This document shows positions 1 through 6,648 of a DNA stretch of 7,263 nucleotides, one piece after another. This DNA is from Actinomycetota bacterium (GTDB lineage: Bacteria; Actinomycetota; Thermoleophilia; Gaiellales; Gaiellaceae). Within the stretch, counting starts at the first letter, position 1. Each line of letters begins with the position of its first letter. The position numbers and the translations under genes were made by a program. The DNA lies in NCBI GenBank assembly GCA_013698195.1, contig JACCVK010000100.1, positions 1 through 7,263 of the forward strand. The letters are read 5' to 3'. The notes below the pieces were generated by a model. The model was not told where the DNA came from, made no database searches, and was given only the letters and a program-made list of their open reading frames with translations.

Positions 1-12
1 AGACTCGACGCA

Positions 13-1386
13 ATGAGCGACGCTGGAAGCGAGGCGGTCGAGCGGCAGGAGCTGTGGGGTGGGGAGACTGCCAAGGCGGTCGACAACTTCGTCGTCTCCG
101 GTGAGCGGATTCCGGTCGCCGTTGCACGCTGGCTCGGTCGGATCAAGGCCGGCGCCGCCCGCGCGAATGGCGACCTCGGGCTGCTCGATGCCGAGAAAGC
201 CGAGCGGATCGCCCGAGCTGCCGATCGCGTCGCCGCGGGCGAGTTCGACGATCAGTTTCCGATCGACGTGTTCCAGACAGGCTCGGGGACGAGCTCGAAT
301 ACGAACGCCAACGAGGTGATCGCGACGCTCGCGGGCGACGGAGTCCACGCGAACGACGACGTGAACATGGGCCAGTCCTCGAACGACGTGTTCCCATCGG
401 CGGTGCACCTCGCGTCTCTCGACGAGATCTCGAACGACCTGCTGCCGGCACTCGAGGGCTTGGCCGAGTCGCTGGAGCGGAAGGCGGCCGAGTTCGACGA
501 CATCGTGAAGTCCGGCCGGACGCACATGATGGACGCGGTTCCGGTAACGCTGGGCCAGGAGTTCGCCGGCTACGCGACGCAAGTCCGGCAAGGGATCGCC
601 CGGACCACCGACGCGCTGCCACGCCTCGGCCAGATCCCGCTCGGCGGCACGGCTACCGGCACCGGCCTCAACGCGCATCCCGAGTTCGCCCAGCGAGTAC
701 GCGCGCTTCTCAGCGCCGACACCGGATTACCGATCTCGGCCCCGGCTGACCCGTTCGAGGCACAGGCCGCTCGCGATGGGCTCGTCGAGACGTCCGGAAC
801 ACTCAAGGTCGTCGCCGTGTCCTTGACGAAGATCGCCAGCGACCTGCGTCTCATGGGCTCCGGTCCGCGCGCCGGGCTCGCGGAGATCTTCCTTCCCGAG
901 CTCCAGAAAGGGAGCTCGATCATGCCCGGCAAGGTCAACCCCGTCATCCCCGAGGTCGTGACGCAGGTGGCCGCACAGGTCATCGGCAACGATCAGGCGA
1001 TCACCGTGGGCGGCATGAGCGGCCAGTTCGAGCTCAACGTGTACGTCCCGCTCATGGCCCGCAATCTCCTGCAGTCGATCAGGCTGCTCGCGAGCGCCAG
1101 CCGGCTGCTCGCGGAGAAGTGCGTCGACGGGATCGAGGCCAACCGGGAACAGCTCGAGCGCTATGGGGAGCTCACTCTCTCCGCCTCCGCCGCGCTCAAC
1201 CCGTACATCGGCTACGACAAGGGCACGGAGATCGTGAAGGAGGCGGCCGCGTCAGGCCGCTCGCTTCGGGATGTCGCGCGCGAGGCGGGAGTCGACGACG
1301 AGATTCTTGACGAGGCGCTCGACTACCGCGCGATGGCCAAGCCGTACGAGGCCAGAGATCGGGGCGAAGAACCCGCTGCAGAGTGA
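13..1386 (+). CDS. fumC: Class II fumarate hydratase (fumarase C)
   Basis: Catalyses reversible hydration of fumarate to L-malate in the TCA cycle, in the cytoplasm; this family is iron-independent and tetrameric. The 457 residues match the usual length of about 460. Visible family blocks are GSGTSSNTNANE (residues 90-101), QSSND (121-125), GRTHMMD with the probable catalytic His171, and the superfamily signature GSSIMPGKVNP (300-310). Ser301 in that signature corresponds to the mobile-loop catalytic serine, with Lys307 and Asn309 as substrate ligands. The QTGSG and GSSIMPGKVNP context favours fumarase over aspartase or argininosuccinate lyase, although aspartase is a close relative. The N-terminus is short and lacks the usual G-x-v-x-VP stretch before the LWGGET block. 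The reading frame is open to the window edge and no clear Shine-Dalgarno precedes the ATG at 13, so the true start may lie upstream. No convincing terminator follows. Confidence 0.94.
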   Translation: MSDAGSEAVERQELWGGETAKAVDNFVVSGERIPVAVARWLGRIKAGAARANGDLGLLDAEKAERIARAADRVAAGEFDDQFPIDVFQTGSGTSSNTNANEVIATLAGDGVHANDDVNMGQSSNDVFPSAVHLASLDEISNDLLPALEGLAESLERKAAEFDDIVKSGRTHMMDAVPVTLGQEFAGYATQVRQGIARTTDALPRLGQIPLGGTATGTGLNAHPEFAQRVRALLSADTGLPISAPADPFEAQAARDGLVETSGTLKVVAVSLTKIASDLRLMGSGPRAGLAEIFLPELQKGSSIMPGKVNPVIPEVVTQVAAQVIGNDQAITVGGMSGQFELNVYVPLMARNLLQSIRLLASASRLLAEKCVDGIEANREQLERYGELTLSASAALNPYIGYDKGTEIVKEAAASGRSLRDVAREAGVDDEILDEALDYRAMAKPYEARDRGEEPAAE

Positions 1387-1477
1387 AGCCCTGCGCCGCC
1401 GGGACGTACCGCGCGGCACGCTACGCCCCGCCGAAGAAGCGTCATCCTGCCACGAGCTCGAAGTGACCGAGTTTCGC

Positions 1478-1514
1478 GGCTAGGATTGACAGGCTCAGCT
1501 GCCTCGGCTTCAAT
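1478..1514 (+). promoter_or_regulatory. Candidate promoter(s) for the S8 protease gene
   Basis: Two overlapping readings are possible. TTGACA at 1486-1491 is a perfect -35 hexamer, and 17 bases later lies TTCAAT (1509-1514), a 4/6 match to a -10 box; transcription would start near 1521. Alternatively GGC-TAGGAT (1478-1486) is a TANNNT -10 element in the same GGCTANNNT context seen in front of two other genes here, giving a start near 1493, but I see no -35 box for it. Either leaves an untranslated leader of about 70-100 bases before the GTG start. Which one is used cannot be told from sequence. Confidence 0.4.
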
Positions 1515-1543
1515 CGAGCGCAGCCAGTACGTCGATCGAGCGC
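1513..1543 (+). repeat. 9-bp direct repeat in the protease leader
   Basis: ATCGAGCGC occurs at 1513-1521 and again at 1535-1543, 22 bp apart start to start, which is close to two helical turns. The repeats lie just downstream of or overlapping the candidate promoter. A short inverted pair AGTAC (1526-1530) and GTACT (1552-1556) brackets the second copy. This could be a regulator binding site, but in GC-rich DNA such words recur by chance, so the functional reading is weak. Confidence 0.35.
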
Positions 1544-1578
1544 CGCGAGCGGTACTTTGACGGTCGGGCGCGCCACCA

Positions 1579-1587
1579 GGGAGGGAG
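1579..1587 (+). promoter_or_regulatory. Shine-Dalgarno site fixing the GTG start of the protease
   Basis: A purine-rich GGGAGGGAG stretch ends 3 bases before GTG 1591, and its core GGGAGG (1579-1584) is 6 bases away. It is the strongest ribosome-binding site in the window. It selects a GTG that is followed directly by a good signal peptide. Confidence 0.7.
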
Positions 1588-1590
1588 ATA

Positions 1591-4500
1591 GTGGCAAGAC
1601 GCTCGAACGCGAAATACGGGGCGCTGCTCGTACTTGCGCTCACAACAGCCGTAGCAGTCGTTTTCTCCGCGGCTGCCAGCGGCTCGACAGCCGCGCGCGG
1701 AGTCGATCGCTTCACGCAGGTGGGTGCGGGAGAGATCGAGACCGCCTACTACACGCCTCTTGGCATCTCGAAGCAGCCGGCGACCGTGATGGTGCAGCTT
1801 GCGGGCAAGCCGGTCGCCGAGGTGCAAGGCGATCTCGGCCGGGACCTGTCGGACGCCGAGAAGCAGCAGATCGTCTCCGAGCTCGAAGCTCGGCAGAACG
1901 CGTTGAAGTCGCAGATCCAGGCGCTCGGCGCGGAGATCGTGAACGACTTCCAGTACGCCTACAACGGCATCAAGGTGCGGGTTGCCCGCAACCGGGTGCC
2001 GCAGCTCATGCGTCTCAACGGCGTTCTCGGCGTTCGTGCGATGCAGCCGATGAAGCCGATCAACACGAACACGATCCCGATGGTCGAGGCGCCAACAGTC
2101 TGGGGTGGGACACCGGGCTATCGCGGCGAGGGCATCAAGATCGCGATCATCGACACCGGAATCGACTACACGCACGCGAACTTCGGCGGCCCCGGCACTC
2201 CCGAGGCCTTCGACGCGGCCGATGCGACGGACACGGCGCCGGCCGATCCCACCCTCTTCGGGCCCTCCGCGGTCACGAAGATCAAGGGCGGGTACGACTT
2301 CGTCGGCGACGACTACGACGCCAGCGATCCGGACAGCGACACGCCCGCGCCGGATCCGAATCCGCTCGACTGCGACGGGCACGGCAGCCACGTCGGCGGT
2401 ACCGCGGCGGGCTACGGCGTCCTCGCCGACGGCTCGACCTACGGCGGTCCGTGGAACGCATCGACGGTCAGCGACAACGACTGGACGATCGGGCCCGGTG
2501 TCGCTCCCGAGGCCGACCTCTATGCCTTGCGCGTCTTCGGTTGCTTCGGCTCGACCGATGTCACGATCGAGGCAATCGAGTGGTCGGTCGCCAACGACAT
2601 GGACGTCATCAACATGTCCCTCGGCTCGCCGTTCGGCAGCGACGACGATCCGACGGCTGTCGCATCCACCAATGCCGTAAAGGCAGGCGTGGTGGTGGTT
2701 GCGTCCGCCGGTAACGAAGGGCCGAACCAGTACATAACCGGCTCGCCTGCGTCGGCTACCGGCGCTATCAGCGTCGCCGCGAACGACGCGATCGAGTCGC
2801 TTCCGGGGGCCACGCTCGCGCTCAGCACGGGTCAGACGATCGTCGCGCTGAACGCGAACGGCTATCCGTTCTCTCCGACTACGTACAACGTCGTCGTCAT
2901 CCGCGACGACCCCGCGACGACGACAGTGAATGAGGCGCTCGGCTGCAACGTCTCGGACTACGGCACGCTTCCTGCCAACGCGATGGCCGTCGTGTACCGC
3001 GGCGTGTGTGCTCGCGTCGGCAAGGCCATCAGAGGCCAGCAGGCCGGAGCCGCGGCTGTGGCGATGGTCAACAACACGGAGGGCTACCCGCCGTACGAGG
3101 GGAAGATCACGGTGCACCCCGACACCGGCGAGGAGTACGAGGTGACCATCCCGTTCTTCGGCATCCAAGGCAGCTCGACGTTCCCGCCGCCTGCGGACAC
3201 CGACGGCGGGAAGCTCTGGGCCGCTGACGGAGGCACGGCTGCCGCGACGCCGACGACGCTCTCGAACGAGAACTTCCGAGGCTTCGCGAGCTTCACCTCC
3301 GGCGGCCCGCGGACCGGGGACAGCTGGCTCAAGCCGGATATCACGGCGCCTGGCGTCAGCGTCAACTCGACGTTAGTCGGCTCCGGGAACCAGGGCACGA
3401 TCATCTCCGGCACGTCCATGTCCTCGCCGGCGGTTGCCGGGATCGCGGCGCTCGTCAAGGAGGCGCATCCGAGCTGGAGTGCACGGGAGCTCAAGGCAGC
3501 GATCGTGAACACCGGCGATCCGGCCGGCGTCGCCGAGCATCGAATCAGCCGCGGCGGCACGGGCCTCGCAATCGCGACCAGTGCTGTTGAGACGCAGGCG
3601 ACCGCGCTCGGCGACCCGCGTACCGGCAGCCTGAACTTCGGGTACCGGGAGCTGCGAGCAGACGCTTCTGTGCAGAAGCGGATCGAGCTCCACAACTGGA
3701 GCAACGCTCCGATGACGTTCACCGTCTCGCAGACGAACGGTGCGGGCTCTCCGCACTCGGTCGCCTTCAGCTCGCCGTCGGTGACGGTGCCCGCTCGGGG
3801 CGACGCGTTCGTGACCGTGCGGCTGACGGTGCCCGTCGCGACCGTGGGGAACTCGGATCCGTTCGGAAGCCCGCCCTTCGCGTTCCGCGAGGTCGCGGGC
3901 CTCGTGACGCTGACGCCGGCCGCCGGTCAGAACGGCGACGTCGTGCTACGCGTCCCCTACTACCTGGTTCCTCGGGCGTTGTCCCGGATCAACACGACGG
4001 TTCGTGACCGCACGCTGAGCCCGAGCTCACCTTCGACCACTGCAACCGTGCGAAACACGGGCGCGATCAGCGGGGACGGGGACTTCTACGCCTGGGGGCT
4101 CTCGGACACGAGAGATGTCGGCAAGGTGTCGAACGACATGCGCGCGGTCGGCGTGCAGTCATTCCCGTTCAGCTCGACGAGCCGGCTGCTGGTCTTCGCG
4201 GTGAACGTGTGGGAGCGCTGGTCGAACGCGTCTCTGAACGAGTTCGACATCTTCGTTGATGTCGATCAGGACGGAACAGACGACTATGTCGTGGTCGGCG
4301 TCGACCTTGGCGCTCTGACGACGGGGTCGTTCAACGGAGAGATGGGGGTGTTCGTCTTCAGCACCCGGAGCGCGGGCGCGAGTCTCGCGTTCCTCGCTGC
4401 GGCCCCGACCGACGCGACGAGCGTGCTGTTGCCCGTCATCTCGAGCCAGCTCTGCCGGACGGGTGAGCCGTGCCTGTCGAGCTCGAACCCGCGTCTTACC

Positions 4501-4758
4501 TACTCGGCCGTCTCGTTCGACCTCAACGCCGGCGGGGTCGACGAAGTGCCGGGAACGGCCGAGTTCAACGCCTGGACGAGCTCGATCAGCCAGGGGATGT
4601 TCGTGTCGGTGCCGCCGGGCACGTCCGCGACGGTGCCGGTCTCGATCAACCCGGCCGAGTGGGCGCAGACGCCTGCGAAGGGCATCATGGTCGTCACCTT
4701 CGACGACAGCTCCGAGCAGGGCGAAGAGGCCGATCTCGTGCAGATGACCCTCCGCTAG
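1591..4758 (+). CDS. Secreted subtilisin-family (S8) serine protease with PA domain
   Basis: An exported 1055-residue endopeptidase. Order of parts: signal peptide (about 1-30, RRSNAK then a hydrophobic core and an Ala-rich cleavage area), I9-type inhibitory propeptide (about 64-150), and catalytic domain from about 171. The triad is Asp188 in IIDTGID, His264 in DGHGSHVGGT and Ser609 in SGTSMSSP, with oxyanion Asn375 in AGNEGP. All are intact, so the enzyme should be active. A protease-associated (PA) domain is inserted at about 405-545. After the catalytic domain comes a beta-rich Fn3-like region (about 680-800) and a C-terminal region. The latter has a calcium-loop-like DVDQDGTDDY at 890-899. 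There are exactly six cysteines, all outside the propeptide (261, 318, 452, 473, 955, 961); their spacing suggests three disulfides, fitting extracellular life. There is no LPXTG anchor or C-terminal membrane helix, so it is probably released. Its substrate is unknown; a nutritional or surface-processing role is a guess. It is transcribed alone, bounded by its own promoter area and a hairpin. Confidence 0.93.
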   Translation: MARRSNAKYGALLVLALTTAVAVVFSAAASGSTAARGVDRFTQVGAGEIETAYYTPLGISKQPATVMVQLAGKPVAEVQGDLGRDLSDAEKQQIVSELEARQNALKSQIQALGAEIVNDFQYAYNGIKVRVARNRVPQLMRLNGVLGVRAMQPMKPINTNTIPMVEAPTVWGGTPGYRGEGIKIAIIDTGIDYTHANFGGPGTPEAFDAADATDTAPADPTLFGPSAVTKIKGGYDFVGDDYDASDPDSDTPAPDPNPLDCDGHGSHVGGTAAGYGVLADGSTYGGPWNASTVSDNDWTIGPGVAPEADLYALRVFGCFGSTDVTIEAIEWSVANDMDVINMSLGSPFGSDDDPTAVASTNAVKAGVVVVASAGNEGPNQYITGSPASATGAISVAANDAIESLPGATLALSTGQTIVALNANGYPFSPTTYNVVVIRDDPATTTVNEALGCNVSDYGTLPANAMAVVYRGVCARVGKAIRGQQAGAAAVAMVNNTEGYPPYEGKITVHPDTGEEYEVTIPFFGIQGSSTFPPPADTDGGKLWAADGGTAAATPTTLSNENFRGFASFTSGGPRTGDSWLKPDITAPGVSVNSTLVGSGNQGTIISGTSMSSPAVAGIAALVKEAHPSWSARELKAAIVNTGDPAGVAEHRISRGGTGLAIATSAVETQATALGDPRTGSLNFGYRELRADASVQKRIELHNWSNAPMTFTVSQTNGAGSPHSVAFSSPSVTVPARGDAFVTVRLTVPVATVGNSDPFGSPPFAFREVAGLVTLTPAAGQNGDVVLRVPYYLVPRALSRINTTVRDRTLSPSSPSTTATVRNTGAISGDGDFYAWGLSDTRDVGKVSNDMRAVGVQSFPFSSTSRLLVFAVNVWERWSNASLNEFDIFVDVDQDGTDDYVVVGVDLGALTTGSFNGEMGVFVFSTRSAGASLAFLAAAPTDATSVLLPVISSQLCRTGEPCLSSSNPRLTYSAVSFDLNAGGVDEVPGTAEFNAWTSSISQGMFVSVPPGTSATVPVSINPAEWAQTPAKGIMVVTFDDSSEQGEEADLVQMTLR

Positions 4759-4776
4759 CAGACGGGAGAGGTCTCG

Positions 4777-4807
4777 GTAAGGGGCTCCGCGCCGCGGAGC
4801 CCCTTAC
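4777..4807 (+). terminator. Perfect 14-bp hairpin after the protease gene
   Basis: Left arm 4777-4790 and right arm 4794-4807 are perfect reverse complements (14 bp, mostly G-C) around a 3-base GCC loop, beginning 18 bases past the protease stop. There is no T tract after it on either strand, so it would be a U-tract-less terminator, as often seen in actinobacteria, or an mRNA 3'-end stabiliser. The next gene is on the same strand and has its own promoter-like element just after the hairpin, which fits termination here. Confidence 0.75.
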
Positions 4808-4825
4808 ATCTTCAGGGGCAAGCTC

Positions 4826-4840
4826 GGCTATCCTGGAGGC
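4826..4840 (+). promoter_or_regulatory. Leaderless-type -10 element for the 110-residue gene
   Basis: GGC-TATCCT (-10 hexamer at 4829-4834) is followed by six bases and then ATG 4841. This places the expected transcription start at or next to the A of the start codon. The six bases are GGAGGC, which look like a Shine-Dalgarno but would sit only one base from the ATG, too close to work normally. No recognisable -35 box lies 16-18 bases upstream, where the terminator hairpin ends. Confidence 0.45.
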
Positions 4841-5173
4841 ATGGTCGCTGTCGTGCTCGCGGTCGTCATGCTCGCTCTCCCTCAGCCGAGCGAACGCGCG
4901 AAGCTCGCGATCACCGATCGCCAGCCACTCGCCGTGCGTGGCAGCGGTTTCGTTCCAGGCGAGCGAGTTCACGTGACCGCTGCCGCGGGACGCAACGACG
5001 ACGTTCGGGTTGTGGCGAACTGGGACGGCGCCTTCGTCGCTCGCTTCTCGTTCGCGGTTCCCCGCTGTGGACGGGCGTGGGTCAGAGCGACCGGCGCGAA
5101 AGGGACGCACGCGCGTCTCAGCCTCCGTAACGTCATCGCCTGCGTTCCGCCGACGTCGGCGGGCTCTCAGTAG
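4841..5173 (+). CDS. Small putative secreted protein, Ig-like fold suspected
   Basis: A 110-residue protein I do not recognise as a named family. Residues 1-15 are a short hydrophobic run (MVAVVLAVVMLALPQ) without the usual basic residues, followed by a polar stretch; this suggests a signal peptide, perhaps a weak one. The rest is beta-strand rich. It has a GSGFVPGERV motif (about residues 34-43) typical of small Ig-like modules in actinobacterial exported proteins, then an NWDGAF turn and paired cysteines near residues 76 and 106 that could form a disulfide. An alternative GTG start at 4853 would shorten the N-terminus by four residues. It follows the protease terminator and ends inside the lipA 3' end, overlapping it by 7 bp tail to tail. 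No catalytic motif is visible. The codon pattern and the promoter-like element support a real gene. Confidence 0.7.
   Translation: MVAVVLAVVMLALPQPSERAKLAITDRQPLAVRGSGFVPGERVHVTAAAGRNDDVRVVANWDGAFVARFSFAVPRCGRAWVRATGAKGTHARLSLRNVIACVPPTSAGSQ
5147..5162 (-). terminator. 16-bp palindrome just past the lipA stop
   Basis: A perfect palindrome that as RNA forms a six-base-pair CCGCCG/CGGCGG stem with an ACGT loop. Read on the minus strand it begins four bases after the lipA stop codon, the position of a terminator, but no U tract follows. It lies inside the last codons of the opposing 110-residue gene. It may equally be chance in GC-rich coding sequence. Confidence 0.35.
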
Positions 5174-6087
5174 GCGACGGCGCCGCGGCCGGTCTCGGCA
5201 GCGTGACGCTGCTCGTCGGCCCGGTAGGACGAGCGCACGAGCGGGCCTGAGAAGACGGACCCGAAGCCGAGCTCCTCGCCAAGCTCTCGGAACCAGCGGA
5301 ACTCGTCCGGATGCACCCAGCGGCTGATCTGCGCATGCTTCGGCGACGGCTGGAGGTACTGGCCGATCGTGACGACGTCGACCCCGTGCGCCCGGAGGTC
5401 GCGCATGGTCTCGACCACCTCGTCGTTCGTCTCGCCGAGGCCGACGATGATTCCGGCCTTCGTCATGACGTTGTAGCCGGCGAGCTCCTTCACCCGGCTC
5501 AAGAGCCACAGCGCCTTGTCGTAGCTCGCCTTCGCGCCTCGCATGCGTGCGTGCAGCCTGCGCACCGTCTCGATGTTGTGGCCGAAGACGTCAGGCCGCG
5601 CGTCAAGGACCGTCGCGAGCGCCTCCTCCTCGACGCCGAGGAAGTCCGGGGTCAGGACCTCGACGGTCGCAGCCGGCAGCTTGCGCCGGAGAGCGCGAAT
5701 CGTCGCTGCGTAGTGCGCCGCGCCGCGATCGGGGATGTCGTCTCGGTCGACGGAGGTGACGACGACGTGCGAGAGACCCATCTGGTGCGCGGCCTGCGCG
5801 AGCCGCAAAGGCTCGAGCGGATCGGGGGGCGCGTCCGGCTTCCCCGAGTTGACATAGCAGTAGCGGCACGCGCGAGTGCACGTATCGCCCAGGATCTGGA
5901 ACGTCGCCGTCCCGCGGCCCCAGCACTCGCCGATGTTCGGGCAGCGGGCCTCCTCGCAGATCGTCACGAGCTGGCCGGCCCGCATGAGGCCCTTGACCTC
6001 GTAGTAGCGCGAGTTCACGCTTGGTGCGCGCACACGCATCCACTCGGGGCGGCGCGGACGTTCCGCTACAGGCAGCGACTTCTGCAT
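5167..6087 (-). CDS. lipA: Lipoyl synthase (radical SAM)
   Basis: Inserts two sulfur atoms at C6 and C8 of octanoyl groups bound to lipoyl domains of pyruvate and 2-oxoglutarate dehydrogenases and the glycine cleavage H protein, in the cytoplasm. All hallmarks are present in 306 residues, within the usual size range. The auxiliary iron-sulfur cluster motif is C44-x4-C49-x5-C55 (CEEARCPNIGEC). The radical SAM motif is C70-x3-C74-x2-C77 (CTRACRYC). VVVTSVDRDDIPD follows, and the C-terminal RSSY (285-288) supplies the serine ligand of the sacrificed auxiliary cluster. The start at ATG 6087 keeps the usual RRPEW-(L/M)-(R/K)VRAP N-terminus. The leader is nearly absent: a TAGACT -10 candidate lies nine bases upstream. 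Its partner lipB is 890 bp away, separated by two cupin genes, one of them in the opposite direction, so lipA is not in a simple lipB-lipA operon here. Confidence 0.97.
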   Translation of the reverse strand: MQKSLPVAERPRRPEWMRVRAPSVNSRYYEVKGLMRAGQLVTICEEARCPNIGECWGRGTATFQILGDTCTRACRYCYVNSGKPDAPPDPLEPLRLAQAAHQMGLSHVVVTSVDRDDIPDRGAAHYAATIRALRRKLPAATVEVLTPDFLGVEEEALATVLDARPDVFGHNIETVRRLHARMRGAKASYDKALWLLSRVKELAGYNVMTKAGIIVGLGETNDEVVETMRDLRAHGVDVVTIGQYLQPSPKHAQISRWVHPDEFRWFRELGEELGFGSVFSGPLVRSSYRADEQRHAAETGRGAVAY

Positions 6088-6108
6088 CGCCTGGCTAGTC
6101 TAGAGACG
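6088..6108. promoter_or_regulatory. Overlapping divergent promoter of lipA and the cupin gene
   Basis: Only 21 bp separate the lipA start (6087, minus) from the cupin GTG (6109, plus). At 6095-6103 lies CTAG-T-CTAG, symmetric about its central base. On the plus strand it gives TAGTCT (6096-6101), seven bases before GTG 6109. On the minus strand it gives TAGACT (6102-6097), nine bases before ATG 6087. Both are TANNNT -10 elements, so both transcripts would be leaderless or nearly so, and polymerase could not occupy both at once. No clear -35 box is seen on either side. Confidence 0.5.
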
Positions 6109-6648
6109 GTGGTGCCGGAAGCTCCTCTCGAGCAGACGGATACCGGACTCGTTCCAGCCGGCGACGGTTGGTTCGTCGTCAACGTGCGCGACGTCCAGTG
6201 GTTCGACGGCGGGGAGCTCGGTGGCCTGTACGCGACCTTCGAGGGAGAGAACGCACGGTTCGACGGACTCGGCTTCGGAATCGGGATCCTCCGCCCCGGC
6301 GAGGCGAATGCCCTCTACCACGGCGAGGACGCCCAGGAGGACTTCCTTGTTCTCGCCGGCGAATGCCTACTCCTCGTCGAAGGAGAGGAGCGGCTGTTGC
6401 GGGCGTGGGACTTTGTCCACTGCCCGCCGTGGACGGAGCACATCTTCGTGGGTGCGGGCGACGGCCCGTGCCTCGTCCTCGGGGTCGGCGTTCGACGAAA
6501 GGGCCGCGGGCTCAAGTTTCCGGTGAGCAAGGTCGCGCTGGCGCACGGCGCGGGCGTCGCGACGGAGACGACCGATTCGCGTGAGGCTTACGCCGGTTAC
6601 GGCGAATCGGCGGGCATCCGCTGCCCTCCGGAGTTTCCACCCGGCTGA
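6109..6648 (+). CDS. Cupin-domain protein, 179 residues
   Basis: A single-domain cupin of unknown function. The frame is open far upstream (to 5311), but that part lies antisense to lipA. The real start is GTG 6109 (or the adjacent GTG 6112), chosen from the -10 element seven bases before it and because the cupin-like sequence begins there. Cupin motif 1 is seen as LYHGEDAQEDFLVLAGE (from residue 69), with His71, Glu73 and Glu77 as possible metal ligands in place of the classic HxH. Motif 2 is DFVHCPPWTEH (101-111), with His111. The usual PxG glycine is Trp108. The C-terminal part (PVSKVALAHGAG to EAYAG) is a tail I recall in related cupins of these bacteria. It diverges from lipA and ends 52 bp inside the opposing cupin gene. 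The location suggests some link to lipoate or sulfur metabolism, but this is only context. Confidence 0.85.
   Translation: MVPEAPLEQTDTGLVPAGDGWFVVNVRDVQWFDGGELGGLYATFEGENARFDGLGFGIGILRPGEANALYHGEDAQEDFLVLAGECLLLVEGEERLLRAWDFVHCPPWTEHIFVGAGDGPCLVLGVGVRRKGRGLKFPVSKVALAHGAGVATETTDSREAYAGYGESAGIRCPPEFPPG

Noticed and set aside
1405..1420. Imperfect inverted repeat after fumC as a terminator
   Set aside because: The stem has an internal mismatch and very few pairs, with no T run; too weak to call.
1510..3168. Open frame of 552 codons on the minus strand across the protease
   Set aside because: Its translation is Arg/Val/Asp-rich low-complexity sequence with no recognisable domain, and it is exactly antisense to a clear S8 catalytic domain. 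In GC-rich genes the opposite strand is often open by codon bias.
4694..5509. 271-codon minus-strand open frame across the small exported protein gene and the lipA end
   Set aside because: Arg-rich shadow of lipA and of the opposing gene, without any domain-like pattern.
5311..6108. Upstream extension of the plus-strand cupin frame
   Set aside because: This stretch is antisense to the conserved lipA gene and reads as Arg/Asp/Val-rich shadow sequence; the cupin family sequence begins only after 6109.
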